Shown here: positions 1 to 9,188 of the stretch, in pieces
Position numbering within the stretch: the first letter of the stretch is position 1
How the letters are laid out: the number at the start of each line of letters is the position of its first letter
Assembly (NCBI GenBank): GCA_900467185.1
Contig: UBPA01000003.1
Coordinates: 558,001-622,000 of the forward strand
Direction of reading: 5' to 3'
Length of the DNA stretch: 64,000 bases
DNA from: Hyphomicrobiales bacterium
GTDB taxonomy: Bacteria; Pseudomonadota; Alphaproteobacteria; Rhizobiales; Rhizobiaceae
Notes under the pieces: generated by a model
The model's database searches: none
Told to the model about the DNA's origin: nothing
The model's input: the letters and a program-made list of their open reading frames with translations, nothing else
Program-made: the position numbers and the translations under genes

Positions 1-10
1 AGAAGCGTGA

Positions 11-1054
11 TCAGGCCGCCTGGATGGCGGAGACCTGCCACTGGGTGCTCGGCCGACGGAAGAAAGTCCAGACTTCGGTGGCTTCGGTCGGGCGATCCGG
101 ATCGCCTTCGACGACCTTGCCGGTGTCGCGGTCGCGGGTGACGTCGATGCTTTCGTAGCGCATGGCGACCGTTGCGAATTCGCCGGCGTCCTCGCGCCAG
201 GATTCGGCCAGGTCACCCTGGAGAAGCTTGACGTCGCGGACTTCGTTGCGAACGCCCTTGGTCGCGTTTTCGCTCAGCTCCTCGGCGAGCCAGGACATGG
301 CTTCCGGTGTCGTCAGGCGGCGCAGAGCACCGTAGTCTTCGGCGCCGTAAGCTGTCTGCACGTCCTTCAGCATGGCTTCGAAGCGCTCCAGATCGGCCGG
401 GCCGATGCCGAGTTCATCCGAAACGGCTGCGGAGCGCGCCGGCTGGGCCTGCGGTGCCGGGCCGCCGCCGATGCGCGGGATGGTGAAGCCCGGGCCGCGC
501 GAAGCTTGCGCATTTGCCTGTGCCGGTTCGTTTGCTGCTTCGCGGGCATAACCATTGTAAGGATTGCCGGCGCTGGCACCGCCGGCTCCGGCGCGACCGG
601 TCGCCGGCTGCTGCTGGCGATTGCGCAGGAAGCGCATCAGCAGCATTGCAGCACCGGCGATCAGCGCGAGCTGAAGCAGCATGCCAAGGAAGCCGGCAGC
701 GCCGCCGAAGCCGTTACCCATCATCATGCCGAGCAGGCCGCCGAGCGCGAGGCCGCCGAGCAGCGAACCGCCAAAGCCGCCAAAGAAACCACCGGGACGG
801 CGCGCGGGCGCGGTCTGGGCGGCACCCGGCTGGTTCTGCGCCGCGTTCGGACGCGTGGACTGCGGGGTCATGGTGCGATCGATCGGCGCCGTGGTGTTCG
901 GGGCCGTGCGCGTGACGGGCGGTGCGGAGAAGGTGCGCGTGCCGCGACTGCCGAAACCACCGCCTGCACGGCGTGCCTCCGCGAAATCCGTCGCCGTGAT
1001 GACAAGCGTCATCGCGACCGCCGACAACACTGCAAATTTCTTCAATCCTGACAT
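11..1054 (-). CDS. Tim44-like domain membrane protein
   Basis: The 347-residue protein begins with a signal-like segment ending near FAEA (residue 27). A Pro/Thr/Ala-rich linker follows, then a Gly- and Met-rich hydrophobic stretch (about residues 88-144) that could form one or two membrane segments. The C-terminal half (about 215-347) has the Tim44-like pattern, with a ...YESIDVTRDRDTG... strand and a final WTFFR...W.V..IQ. Bacterial members of this family are exported or inner-membrane proteins of unclear role, sometimes annotated as import-related only by homology to mitochondrial Tim44. The gene is complete and lies in the same orientation as the glycerophosphodiesterase upstream. The family call is reasonably sure; no function is shown. 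Confidence 0.75.
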   Translation of the reverse strand: MSGLKKFAVLSAVAMTLVITATDFAEARRAGGGFGSRGTRTFSAPPVTRTAPNTTAPIDRTMTPQSTRPNAAQNQPGAAQTAPARRPGGFFGGFGGSLLGGLALGGLLGMMMGNGFGGAAGFLGMLLQLALIAGAAMLLMRFLRNRQQQPATGRAGAGGASAGNPYNGYAREAANEPAQANAQASRGPGFTIPRIGGGPAPQAQPARSAAVSDELGIGPADLERFEAMLKDVQTAYGAEDYGALRRLTTPEAMSWLAEELSENATKGVRNEVRDVKLLQGDLAESWREDAGEFATVAMRYESIDVTRDRDTGKVVEGDPDRPTEATEVWTFFRRPSTQWQVSAIQAA

Positions 1055-1229
1055 GCCTCATCCCCGTTATTGTTCAACCGGGTCACACGGACCCTCGTGC
1101 AGGATATATGGGCATGGATGCCGCGGGTTGAAAGGCTTTTGCGCCGCGTTCACGAAAACGGCATCGTCCGTGACGGAACAGCCGGGCGCCGCTCGCCTGT
1201 CGATATCAGAGGCGGCGCCATCGCATCCG

Positions 1230-2261
1230 TCAGTTCGTCAAGTCGTAGGGAGCACGATAGCCGCTCGTCTCCAGCCAGGCGATCAGAGCCTTGGGCTCGT
1301 CGGTCTGGATGATCGTTGCACCGCGATCGATCCAGAAGCCCCAGCTTTCGAGCGGCTTGCCCTCGACAACGGCGCGTTCGTCCCCGCGGCCGCCGGCCTG
1401 CATGCCGGGTGCGCGGTTGACGATCGTGTAGGTGTTAACCCACTGGTGCCAGTTGCCGCGGATTGCCGCCGCACGGGCTTTTGCGGAAAAGAGCACCCCG
1501 CCATCTTCCGTCTGCGGTGCACCGTCGGCATGCCAGTGGACGAGTTCCGCGGCCGGCGCGCCAAACGGTGCGATCGCCTTCGCCATGAACGCCGGGTCGT
1601 GCACCGCATCGTCGGCGAGGATGGGCAGAAAGGTGACATCGGGACCGATGGCGGTCATCAGCGCCTTGGCGTCGGCGATGCGCCTGTCGTTCCAGAGGTT
1701 TTCCTTGACGAGGATCTGCTCCGCCATCCCGAGGCGACGGGCGAGCGCGGCGACCTCCGGCAGGACGTCCGGCGTCAGCTTGTTGTCGATATTGACGAGG
1801 ATACGTCCGCGCGTCGCGATCAGGGCCTGCTCGAGCGTCGGCACCGTTTCATCCGTCGCATGACCATCGGCCTCCACCACGAGGCGGCAGGTTTTCAGCA
1901 CGGCCAGTGGCGTCGCGCGGGTCTCGCCCCGGCAGGTCGTGGTGCGATCCAGAAAATCGTCATGCATGAGGATCAGCGTGCCGTCGGAGGATTTGCGAAC
2001 GTCGAGTTCGATCATCTCGGCACCGAGCGCGATGGCGTTGCGGATTGCATCGAGCGAATTCTCCGCCCGGATCATGCGGCCGTTTTCCTTCCAGCCGGTC
2101 CGGTGCGCGACGACCATGATGTGGCTGCGCCAGGCATTGGCATTCTTCAACCGGTCGAGAATCTGAGAAGTTCGCGTCGTCTCGATCGCCCGGGCGGGAA
2201 AGGTCGCGGCCACGGCAAGACAGCCAGCGAGTGTGGAAATGAGGAGACCGGTCCAGCGCAT
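1230..2261 (-). CDS. Secreted glycerophosphodiester phosphodiesterase
   Basis: A 343-residue GDPD-family enzyme, expected to hydrolyse glycerophosphodiesters to glycerol 3-phosphate and an alcohol. An N-terminal signal peptide ends near FPARA (residue 25), so it should act in the periplasm. The TIM-barrel active-site pattern is visible: AHRTGW followed by AENSLDAI, then ELDVRKSSDG and MHDD, which supply the catalytic His residues and metal-binding Glu/Asp. The usual HRG is HRT here, a small deviation. AAGGG lies about 9 bases before the ATG. Pho-regulated GDPDs are common in rhizobia, but I see no PHO box here. A short GC-rich inverted repeat (1185-1192/1212-1219) follows the stop codon. Confidence 0.85.
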   Translation of the reverse strand: MRWTGLLISTLAGCLAVAATFPARAIETTRTSQILDRLKNANAWRSHIMVVAHRTGWKENGRMIRAENSLDAIRNAIALGAEMIELDVRKSSDGTLILMHDDFLDRTTTCRGETRATPLAVLKTCRLVVEADGHATDETVPTLEQALIATRGRILVNIDNKLTPDVLPEVAALARRLGMAEQILVKENLWNDRRIADAKALMTAIGPDVTFLPILADDAVHDPAFMAKAIAPFGAPAAELVHWHADGAPQTEDGGVLFSAKARAAAIRGNWHQWVNTYTIVNRAPGMQAGGRGDERAVVEGKPLESWGFWIDRGATIIQTDEPKALIAWLETSGYRAPYDLTN

Positions 2262-2361
2262 CGTGCAAGCCCTTTGGACGGTTGCGGGTCCACTGGGCTT
2301 AGAATCCGGCCGTGACAGCGCCGTGAAGCTGCGATGACGGAAGCATGAAGTGTCGTGGGGC

Positions 2362-2793
2362 TTAGCGGGACGCTTCGTTGGCCCGCATCGGCATGCTGTC
2401 GATCAGGCCGAAGAGCCGATCGGGCGTCACGGGCGCGTCCGCCCGCAGCTTGATACCGCCGTCCTTGCCGACGAGGATCGCCGTGAAAGGACGGTCCGCG
2501 TCAATGCCGGCGTCCGTGCGAAGCTCTTGCGCCGAGACCGAAGCCGCCGTGCCGAAAACCCGGTTCACCCTGTCGCCGAGAACCTTGAGGACGACCATGT
2601 CGCGGTCTGCAAGGGACTTCGTCTCCCCGGCGAGGAGCCGCCTCTGCTCTTGGGCACCGGGATCTCCGGGGCTTGCGAAGACGATGAGCACGCGGTTCTT
2701 CCAGCCGAAGGCATCGAGACCTGCGGCGCTGGCGCCCGATGTGTCGGCGGCGGCGAGAAGGGCAAGGGCGACCGTCTTGAGACTGCGGATCAT
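2362..2793 (-). CDS. DUF4174 domain protein, probably exported
   Basis: A 143-residue protein with an N-terminal hydrophobic segment (about residues 5-23) that looks like a signal peptide. The rest reads as a thioredoxin-fold-like domain with the DUF4174 pattern: FGWKNRVLIVF near the start, VVLKVLGD in the middle and the closing DR.FGLIDSMPMR.NE. A strong ribosome site (AAGGAG, 7 bases before the ATG) supports the start. No CxxC pair is present, so a thiol-redox role is not supported. The function of DUF4174 is not established. Confidence 0.75.
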   Translation of the reverse strand: MIRSLKTVALALLAAADTSGASAAGLDAFGWKNRVLIVFASPGDPGAQEQRRLLAGETKSLADRDMVVLKVLGDRVNRVFGTAASVSAQELRTDAGIDADRPFTAILVGKDGGIKLRADAPVTPDRLFGLIDSMPMRANEASR

Positions 2794-2868
2794 GGGGAAT
2801 CTCCTTCACGCGACAAACGCCGCGCCGAGGCGCGACGTTCCTTCACATCCCCGTCAGCCTCTGTGCGA

Positions 2869-4236
2869 TCAGGCGATGAAGGTGTCGTAGAGCAGCTTGA
2901 CGTTCAGCACGACGATGATCGTGGCGACCAGCCAGGCGAGCACGCCGACCCAGCGGGCAACCACAAAGGTGCCCATCTTCTCCCGATTGGTGACGAAGCT
3001 GACGAGCGGGATGACCGCGAAGGGCAGCTGCATGGAGAGCACGACCTGGCTCAGCACCAGAAGCTCGGCCGTGCCGCGTTCGCCATAGAGATAGGTGATG
3101 ACGACGACCGGCACGATGGCGATGCCGCGGGTGATGAGACGGCGTGCCCAGTTGGGAATCGTCAGCCGCAGAAAGCCTTCCATGACGATCTGGCCGGCAA
3201 GCGTCGCCGTGACGGTGGAGTTGAGGCCGGAGGCGAGCAGCGCGACGGCAAAGAGCGTCGAGGCGATGCCGAGGCCCAGCAACGGCGAGAGAAGCTCGTA
3301 GGCCTGCTCGATTTCCGCCACCTCGGTGCGGCCATTGGCATGGAAGACGGAGGCTGCGACGATGAGGATGGCGGCATTGATGAACAGCGCCAGCATGAGC
3401 GCAATGGTGCTGTCGAGCGTCGCCCACTTGATGGCCTCGCGCTTGCCCGGCTCTGTGCGTTCGAACTTGCGTGTCTGGACGATGGAGGAGTGGAGGTAGA
3501 GATTGTGCGGCATGACGGTGGCGCCGATGATGCCGATGGCGATGTAGAGCATGGCCGGATTGGTGACGACCTCCGTCGAGGGCAGGAAGCCCTGCAGGAC
3601 GGCGGCGACCGGCGGGGCCGCTGCCGCGATCTGCACGATGAAGCAGAGGGCGATAATGCCGAGCAGCGCCATGACGAACGCTTCCAGGAAGCGGAAGCCC
3701 TTCTGCATCAGATAGAGAAGCAGGATGGCGTCGAGCGCGGTGATCAGCGCGCCGGCGATCAGGGGAATGCCGAACAGCAGCTTCAGCGCGATCGCCGTGC
3801 CGATGACCTCCGCCAGGTCGCAGGCGATGATGGCGAGTTCGCAGGCGATCCAGAGGACGAAGCCGACAGGCTTCGGATAGGCATCGCGACAGGCCTGCGC
3901 CAGATCCCGGCCCGTGGCGATGCCGAGACGCGCGGCCAGCGCCTGCAGCAGAATGGCCATGAGGTTGGAGAGGAGAATGACGGTCAGCAGCGTGTAACCG
4001 AACTGGGCGCCGCCGGCGATGTCGGTCGCCCAGTTGCCGGGGTCCATATAGCCGACCGACACCATGTAGCCGGGGCCGACGAAGGCCAGAAACCGCCGGA
4101 ACCATGTGCCGCCGGTGGGCACGGCGACGGTGGAATGGACATCGGCGAGACTCTGACGCCCCTCCTCTTCGGAATGGTTGAACCGCCAGCTGGAGCGGGT
4201 CTCGCGCTGGTTCAAGGAAAGGTCGGGGGTGGCCAT
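2869..4236 (-). CDS. mntH: Nramp-family Mn2+/H+ symporter
   Basis: A 455-residue integral membrane protein with about 11 hydrophobic segments, the usual size for the family. The two metal-site signatures are present: DPGNWATDI in TM1 and MPHNLYLHS in TM6. Nramp proteins import Mn2+ (also Fe2+) with protons across the inner membrane. The gene is divergent from mntR, and a candidate MntR operator lies in the 245-base space between them, which makes manganese the likely physiological substrate. The first 35 or so residues are a polar extension rich in Arg and Glu. Confidence 0.93.
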   Translation of the reverse strand: MATPDLSLNQRETRSSWRFNHSEEEGRQSLADVHSTVAVPTGGTWFRRFLAFVGPGYMVSVGYMDPGNWATDIAGGAQFGYTLLTVILLSNLMAILLQALAARLGIATGRDLAQACRDAYPKPVGFVLWIACELAIIACDLAEVIGTAIALKLLFGIPLIAGALITALDAILLLYLMQKGFRFLEAFVMALLGIIALCFIVQIAAAAPPVAAVLQGFLPSTEVVTNPAMLYIAIGIIGATVMPHNLYLHSSIVQTRKFERTEPGKREAIKWATLDSTIALMLALFINAAILIVAASVFHANGRTEVAEIEQAYELLSPLLGLGIASTLFAVALLASGLNSTVTATLAGQIVMEGFLRLTIPNWARRLITRGIAIVPVVVITYLYGERGTAELLVLSQVVLSMQLPFAVIPLVSFVTNREKMGTFVVARWVGVLAWLVATIIVVLNVKLLYDTFIA

Positions 4237-4292
4237 CGGGGCAGTCTCCGGATGCGGAAAGACGTCAATGCCGGAAAGCTAGGGCAGGTCCG

Positions 4293-4316
4293 AACATTAT
4301 GCAATATGCTATATTT
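4293..4316 (-). promoter_or_regulatory. Candidate MntR operator upstream of mntH
   Basis: Read on the mntH strand, this is an imperfect dyad with left half AAATATAGCA and right half TGCATAATGTT around a TAT-centred core. The left half agrees with the enterobacterial MntR box half-site. It sits 57 bases upstream of the mntH start in an AT-rich island and contains CATAAT (4296-4301), which could be the -10 hexamer, so a bound repressor would block polymerase. Rhizobial mntH orthologues can instead be controlled by Mur, which binds a related sequence. Confidence 0.55.
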
Positions 4317-4481
4317 CATCGATCTTGCTTTTTTCTGCAGTGCGGCGGCTTGGCCGCAACGCGGGAATTGTGGCGGTGGAAGAGCGGAGAAAGCCATTCG
4401 GCAAAATCCGGCTTGCATGCTAGACACGCAAAACACGATGCCATGCCCATCCGGCATGCAAGCTGAAAGGATCAGGAATAC

Positions 4482-4931
4482 GTGGCGCGCCGAACCATTC
4501 CCCGCGCGGATCCCCTTCCGGACGCCGACATTCACTCCGAGGGCTTTCGCCAGACACGGGAAGCACGGCGCGGCGCTCTGGTCGAGGACTATGTCGAACT
4601 CATCGCCGACCTGATCGATGACGGCAACGAGGCGCGCCAGGTCGATATCGCCGCGCGTCTCGGCGTGGCGCAACCGACCGTCGCCAAGATGCTCGCACGG
4701 CTGGCGGCGGACGGCCTCGTCTCGCGCAAGCCCTATCGCGGCGTCTTCCTGACGGAGGCCGGACAGAAGATGGCAGCCGAAAGCCGCGAGCGTCATCAAA
4801 CGGTGGAGCAGTTCCTGCGGTGCCTCGGCGTCAGCCCGGAGACGGCGCGCATCGATGCCGAGGGCATCGAGCACCATGTCAGCGACGAGACGCTTGCTGC
4901 CTTCCGCCGCCTGATTGCCGACCGTTCCTGA
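4482..4931 (+). CDS. mntR: Manganese-responsive DtxR-family regulator
   Basis: A 149-residue protein with a winged-helix DNA-binding region (about 27-90; [21 protein letters not shown] is the helix-turn-helix) and a short metal-binding/dimerisation domain. There is no SH3-like third domain, as in MntR. Candidate metal ligands are the His in ERHQ and the Glu/His pair in EGIEHH. The best start is GTG at 4482. The protein should sense Mn2+ and repress mntH, which is divergent from it. It converges with the Ca2+/H+ antiporter gene, with only 18 bases between the stop codons. Confidence 0.9.
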   Translation: MARRTIPRADPLPDADIHSEGFRQTREARRGALVEDYVELIADLIDDGNEARQVDIAARLGVAQPTVAKMLARLAADGLVSRKPYRGVFLTEAGQKMAAESRERHQTVEQFLRCLGVSPETARIDAEGIEHHVSDETLAAFRRLIADRS

Positions 4932-4949
4932 CGCAGCCTGCTCTCGGCA

Positions 4950-6044
4950 TCAGAGCCCGAGACACGACAGCATGATGAAGGTGGCGAACAGCACGAAATG
5001 GGTCATGCCTTCGATGGCGTTGGTCTCGCCATCATTGAGGTTGATGGCGGCGACGATCAGCGTGATGGTGATCATGACCGTCTGCACCGGCGTCATCGCC
5101 ATGATGAACGGCTGGCCGGTATATAGCGCAATGGCCTCCATGACCGGCACGGTGAGGATGACCGTCGACAGCGACGCACCCAAAGCGATGTTGACCACCG
5201 ACTGCATGTGATTGGCGAGCGCCGAGCGCATGGCCGTCATGATCTCGGGCGCGGCGGAAATGGCGGCGACGACGATGGCGGCGAGAACCGGCGGCGCGCC
5301 GGTGCCCTCCAGGCCCGTATTCAGCAGCGTCGACATGATTTCCGCGAGAACGCCGATGACGACGATGCCGAACACCAGGATGCCGATCGAGAGCGCCGTG
5401 CTCTGGGGCGCCTCGACAGGGCCGCCGGCGCTCTCGCGGCGCGTCTTGGGGTAGCTGTAGCTGAAGAAATAGCTATGCGCGCCGACCTGCATGCGCAGGA
5501 ACAAGGTGTAAAGCATGATCATGGCGACGATGGTGAAGCCGGAATAGAGGTGCCACTTCGCCTGCGGTACGAATTCCGGCACGATCATGGAAATGCTCAT
5601 AGCCGTGAGAATCATGACGCAATAGGTGCGACTGGAATCGTCGTTATAGGGCTGTTCGCCATGCTTCAGGCCACCCAGAAGGGCGGCGATGCCGAGAATG
5701 CCGTTGATATCCAGCATGACGGCGGAATAGATCGTGTCGCGCACCAGGGTCGGCGAACTCTCGGGCGAGCGCATCATGATTGCGAGAATGACCACCTCGA
5801 CCAGAACGGCCGACAGCGTCAGGATCATCGTGCCATAGGGATCGCCGACCTTGGTGGCGAGGATTTCCGCATGGTGCGCCACCCGCATGGAGGCGAGGAT
5901 GATGGCCGCGATAAGGAACACGGCGCCGGCGAGCGAGGCCACCTGCCCCATGCCGATCAGCGTGTGCTCGGCGGAAAAGCCGGCGATACCCGCCGCAATG
6001 GCAACGAGGATGAGCCGCTCGGAGCGGATGAGGGTGAAGAGCAC
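4950..6044 (-). CDS. Ca2+/H+ antiporter, CaCA family (ChaA-like)
   Basis: I take GTG at 6044 as the start (364 residues) because GAGCGAGG precedes it and the length matches ChaA-type exchangers. The frame stays open upstream to 6275, but that extension is Arg/Ser-rich and unlike the family. There are about 11 membrane segments in two inverted halves, each with an acidic alpha-repeat: SAVLVEVVILA in the first and AISAAPEIMTA...LGASLSTVIL in the second. It would export Ca2+ (possibly Na+ or K+) in exchange for protons. The gene is divergent from the S24-type regulator at 6300, with a 255-base spacer that carries dyads. Confidence 0.85.
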   Translation of the reverse strand: MLFTLIRSERLILVAIAAGIAGFSAEHTLIGMGQVASLAGAVFLIAAIILASMRVAHHAEILATKVGDPYGTMILTLSAVLVEVVILAIMMRSPESSPTLVRDTIYSAVMLDINGILGIAALLGGLKHGEQPYNDDSSRTYCVMILTAMSISMIVPEFVPQAKWHLYSGFTIVAMIMLYTLFLRMQVGAHSYFFSYSYPKTRRESAGGPVEAPQSTALSIGILVFGIVVIGVLAEIMSTLLNTGLEGTGAPPVLAAIVVAAISAAPEIMTAMRSALANHMQSVVNIALGASLSTVILTVPVMEAIALYTGQPFIMAMTPVQTVMITITLIVAAINLNDGETNAIEGMTHFVLFATFIMLSCLGL

Positions 6045-6240
6045 GGCGCCTCGCTCGTCTGGATGCTGGACTGAGGCCCGGTCGGCCTGAAGGGGGTCGG
6101 AAAATGCAAGTATAGGTGCCGGCACACGCAATTCAATAAAAGTGCCGCGCGTGATAAACCAAGGATTATTTTCCTCGCATTCTTTACTTGATGCTGATTT
6201 TTGGCTAGTGTCCTGCCGGATAGAGGAGAGGCTCCGCTTC

Positions 6241-6299
6241 CCCGGACGTGTCATGCGGACACGTGACCGGGACACCGAGATTACCAGGATACCGGGACG
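6241..6299 (+). promoter_or_regulatory. Dyad and direct repeats before the S24 regulator
   Basis: A perfect 7-base inverted repeat, ACGTGTC (6246-6252) and GACACGT (6258-6264), is flanked by CCCGG and CCGGG, giving an imperfect 12-base dyad. ACCGGGAC then occurs twice, at 6266-6273 and 6292-6299, the second copy abutting the start codon. Such clustered symmetry next to a repressor-like gene is a typical autoregulatory arrangement. Whether the regulator binds here is inference. Confidence 0.4.
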
Positions 6300-6959
6300 A
6301 TGCTGTCACATGAGCGTATCTGGCATGCGATAGACGCCTTGGCGGAGCGGCATCAGATGTCGCCGTCGGGACTTGCCCGGCGTGCCGGCCTCGATCCGAC
6401 CTCGTTCAACAAATCCAAGCGCCAGTCCGCCGACGGACGCGAGCGCTGGCCTTCCACCGAATCCATCGCCAAGGTTCTCGACGCGACGGGCTCGACCATC
6501 GGGCAGTTCATGGAATTCCTGCGGCCGGACGGCGGCAAGGGCTCGAACGGCGTAGAGACGCTGGCGTCCTCTAACGCCATTCCGCTTCTCGGCTTTGCCC
6601 AGGCGGGCGCCGGCGGCTTTTTTGACGATGGCGGCTTTCCCGCAGGCCAGGGCTGGGATGTGGTCGATTTTCCCGCGGCTGGCACCAAGGCGGGCGTCTA
6701 TGCGCTGGAGATCCAGGGCGACAGCATGCAGCCGCTTTACCGGGATGGCGATGTGCTCATCGTGGAGCCGGGCGCGCAAGTCCGCCGCGGCGACCGCGTC
6801 GTGGTCAAGACCACCGAAGGCGAGGTCATGGCCAAGGTGCTGATGCGGCAGAGCGCACGCGGCATCGACCTCCACTCCCTCAATCCCGAACATCCGAACC
6901 GCAGCTTCGACCTCTCCGAGGTGGAGTGGATCGCCCGGATCATCTGGGCGAGCCAGTAG
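6300..6959 (+). CDS. XRE-type regulator with LexA-like S24 peptidase domain
   Basis: The 219-residue protein has an N-terminal helix-turn-helix (about 18-60, SPSGLARRAGLDPTSFNK) and a C-terminal S24 domain (about 95-215). The nucleophile is the Ser in IQGDSMQPLY and the general base is the first Lys of VVVKTTEGE. A possible self-cleavage pair sits in the Ala-Gly-rich AQAGAGG at the domain boundary. This architecture is shared by phage CI-type repressors and by stand-alone chromosomal regulators in rhizobia. No other phage gene is nearby, so it is more likely a resident regulator. It may be induced by DNA damage, but that is not shown. Confidence 0.82.
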   Translation: MLSHERIWHAIDALAERHQMSPSGLARRAGLDPTSFNKSKRQSADGRERWPSTESIAKVLDATGSTIGQFMEFLRPDGGKGSNGVETLASSNAIPLLGFAQAGAGGFFDDGGFPAGQGWDVVDFPAAGTKAGVYALEIQGDSMQPLYRDGDVLIVEPGAQVRRGDRVVVKTTEGEVMAKVLMRQSARGIDLHSLNPEHPNRSFDLSEVEWIARIIWASQ

Positions 6960-6972
6960 GACCGTTTTCCTC

Positions 6973-7716
6973 ATGCACCGTTTCCTGCTCCGCATCGGTG
7001 GTCCCGCGCTCTGCGTCGTCCTGACCCTCGGCCTGCTTCTGGCGGGCAAGTCGGCAATCACGGGCGAAGAGAGCACGGCGGCACCGGAAATGACGCTGGA
7101 GACGCCCGATCTCGGCGATGTCCCGACGATCGGCGAAGATCCTGACATCGGCGATATCGTTCCCGCCGATCCCGGGGCGGAGCCGCTGCCGTTTTCGCCC
7201 GAGGTGCCGCAGCCGGGCGGCGTCGTGACGCCGGGCCCCGTTCCAGAGCCGCCGCCGGCAGCCGGCGCGCGCCCCAGCGCCACGCCCGTCGATCCGGCGA
7301 CGCTGGAGGAGACCATTCTCCGGCATCCCGTCGCTCTGTCGGCAGGCTTGGTCGATTTCGAGGGACGAACGATCCAGATCGCGGGCGTCAAGCCGCAGTC
7401 GGCCGAGCGGATCTGCCGTGCGACGACGGGTGACTGGCCGTGCGGCACCATTGCCCGCACCGCCTTCCGCAACTTCATCCGCGCCCGCGCCTTTACCTGC
7501 CAGACGCCGAAAGGCGGGTGGAGCGGGACGGCCACGGCGCGGTGCACGATCGGCACCGATGACCCCGCCCTCTGGCTGGCCCGCAATGGCTGGGCGGAGG
7601 TGGAGGGCGACGATACGGCTCTGACCGCTGCGGTCGCATCCGCAAAGACCACGTCGAAGGGCTTCTACCGCAGCGGCACGGAGCCGTCGGCGCCGTCGGC
7701 CGAGCCTGCGCCTTGA
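6973..7716 (+). CDS. Exported thermonuclease-like protein
   Basis: The 247-residue protein has an N-terminal hydrophobic anchor or signal (about 8-26), then an acidic, Pro-rich low-complexity linker to about residue 115. A staphylococcal-nuclease-like (OB-fold) domain follows: VDFEGRTIQIAGVKPQ, a CGTIARTAF helix and CTIGTDDPALWLARNGWAEV near the end. The family's catalytic Arg/Glu residues are not clearly kept, so nuclease activity is uncertain. It lies 13 bases after the S24 regulator stop codon and may share its transcript. Confidence 0.65.
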   Translation: MHRFLLRIGGPALCVVLTLGLLLAGKSAITGEESTAAPEMTLETPDLGDVPTIGEDPDIGDIVPADPGAEPLPFSPEVPQPGGVVTPGPVPEPPPAAGARPSATPVDPATLEETILRHPVALSAGLVDFEGRTIQIAGVKPQSAERICRATTGDWPCGTIARTAFRNFIRARAFTCQTPKGGWSGTATARCTIGTDDPALWLARNGWAEVEGDDTALTAAVASAKTTSKGFYRSGTEPSAPSAEPAP

Positions 7717-7825
7717 TGTCGTTCGCGACGGACGGCTTGCGGCTGGAACGCCGAAGGATCGGCGGGTGTCTTGCAACGGGGCGGCTGCGACCATACGTCC
7801 GGAGCGGATGAACCCCGGAGATCGC

Positions 7826-8236
7826 ATGTCCCAAACGTTAAACCACCAGGAAGCCCTGATCCACGTCATGGTCATGATGTCGGCGGTGGACAGCGCCATG
7901 AGCGACGAGGAGCTGGAGCGGATCGGCAAGCTCTGCCGCATCCTGCCCGTCTTCGACGACTTCGAGGAAGAGGACCTCTTGCCCGTGGCACAGCGCTGCG
8001 CGACCTTGCTGTCGGCACCGGAGGGGCTCGATATTTTGCTGGAACTGGTGCGCGAGGCGCTGCCGCCGCGTCTGTTCGAGACGGCCTATGCGCTGGCCGT
8101 CGATATCGCGGCCGTCGATCTCACTGTCCGAACCGAAGAGTTGCGGCTCCTCGCCTTGCTGCGCGACCGCCTCGGCCTCGACAAGCTCGTCTGCGCCGCC
8201 ATCGAGCGGGGTGCACAGGCGCGTATGCGCCACTGA
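7826..8236 (+). CDS. TerB-family tellurite resistance protein
   Basis: I choose ATG at 7826 (136 residues) because GGAG lies 5 bases upstream; an earlier in-frame ATG at 7808 has no good ribosome site. The protein is all-helical and acidic, with the TerB pattern: EALIHVMVMMSAVDSAMSDEEL, then a second helix set LRLLALLRDRLGLDKL near the C-terminus. TerB proteins are metal-binding and associated with tellurite or general stress phenotypes, but single TerB-like genes such as this one, without terCDE neighbours, have no defined role. Confidence 0.8.
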   Translation: MSQTLNHQEALIHVMVMMSAVDSAMSDEELERIGKLCRILPVFDDFEEEDLLPVAQRCATLLSAPEGLDILLELVREALPPRLFETAYALAVDIAAVDLTVRTEELRLLALLRDRLGLDKLVCAAIERGAQARMRH

Positions 8237-8257
8237 AAGTGCGCTTCGCACGCGCGA

Positions 8258-9136
8258 TCAGTAGATGCCCGTCGGGAAGTATCGCAGGTAGATTTCGTTC
8301 AAGCGGCCGCTGCGGGACAGCTCCAGAAGCGCGTGATCGAGCGCCTGCGTCAGGGCCGGATCGCCCTTCCGGTTCATGATCGCCAGACCTTCGCCAAGGA
8401 AGTGCTCGGAGACGTAAGCGCCATCGACGAGCCTGCAGCAGGCAGCCGCATCGGGCGAAGCTGCCCAGAAGGACAGCTGCATCCCGTCCGAGAAGACCGC
8501 CTCCACCGTGCCCGTCTTCAGGGCCTGAAGCATGGCCGCGCGATCGGGAAAGGCCTGCGCCGTGGCTGCAGGAAAGAACGCCTTGAACATGGCCTCGTGC
8601 GTCGTGCCCGCGACGACGCCGACCGGCTTTGCCAGGAGCGCCGGCAGGTCGGTCTTGGCGACCGTTCCGGGCGGGGTCCGCGCGGCGAAGCGGGCGGGGA
8701 GACGCAGGAACGGCCGCGTGAAGGCGAAGCGCTGACGAAGCGCGTCCGTCATATCGACGCCGGCAAGCACAGCCTCGCCCTGCCCCTCCTCCAGCGCCGG
8801 CTGAAGCTCCTCGAAGGTCACCGCCTGTATCTGGCACTTCGCCTCGATCTCCAGAACCCGGCAGATCTCGCGCGCGAGATCGACATGGAAGCCGGAGAGC
8901 TTCTGCGACTGGTCGATGAAGTTGAACGGCGGAAAATCGACGGTGGTCAGGAACCGCAGGCGTGCAAGCCCGCTGAGATCGGGCTTTGCGATCCGCTCGC
9001 GGGCATCGAAGGACAGGGGCAATTCGCGCACCGGTTCCGCCGCGTGCACTGCAATATTCCCTATCCAGACCGCCGCAAAGATGATTAAGATTGTCCTAAT
9101 GATCGGCTGAATTGAGACGTTCCGTTTCATTCTCAT
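8258..9136 (-). CDS. Periplasmic amino-acid-type substrate-binding protein
   Basis: About 292 residues from ATG 9136 (9130 and 9190 are alternative starts; the last would overlap the divergent glycosyltransferase). A signal peptide ends near AVHA. The mature protein is a family 3 solute-binding fold (PBPb): FPPFNFIDQSQKLSGFHVDLAREIC is the usual first lobe and GVVAGTTHEAM the hinge region. Such proteins normally deliver polar amino acids to an ABC importer, but no permease or ATPase gene is adjacent, so it is an orphan. It could instead feed a distant transporter or a sensor. Confidence 0.78.
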   Translation of the reverse strand: MRMKRNVSIQPIIRTILIIFAAVWIGNIAVHAAEPVRELPLSFDARERIAKPDLSGLARLRFLTTVDFPPFNFIDQSQKLSGFHVDLAREICRVLEIEAKCQIQAVTFEELQPALEEGQGEAVLAGVDMTDALRQRFAFTRPFLRLPARFAARTPPGTVAKTDLPALLAKPVGVVAGTTHEAMFKAFFPAATAQAFPDRAAMLQALKTGTVEAVFSDGMQLSFWAASPDAAACCRLVDGAYVSEHFLGEGLAIMNRKGDPALTQALDHALLELSRSGRLNEIYLRYFPTGIY

Positions 9137-9188
9137 CAAATTCCGGCTTCCGGTCTTAACGGCCGACGCTGTCTGCGACGAGGTGTTC

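Noticed and set aside
2350-4614. A 754-codon open frame on the + strand across DUF4174 and mntH
   Set aside because: Its product is a His/Asp/Gly/Arg-rich low-complexity chain typical of the antisense frame of high-GC genes; mntH on the other strand has full family motifs and a ribosome site.
6300-7716. Prophage remnant suggested by the S24 repressor-like gene
   Set aside because: No structural, replication or lysis genes lie nearby and base composition does not change.
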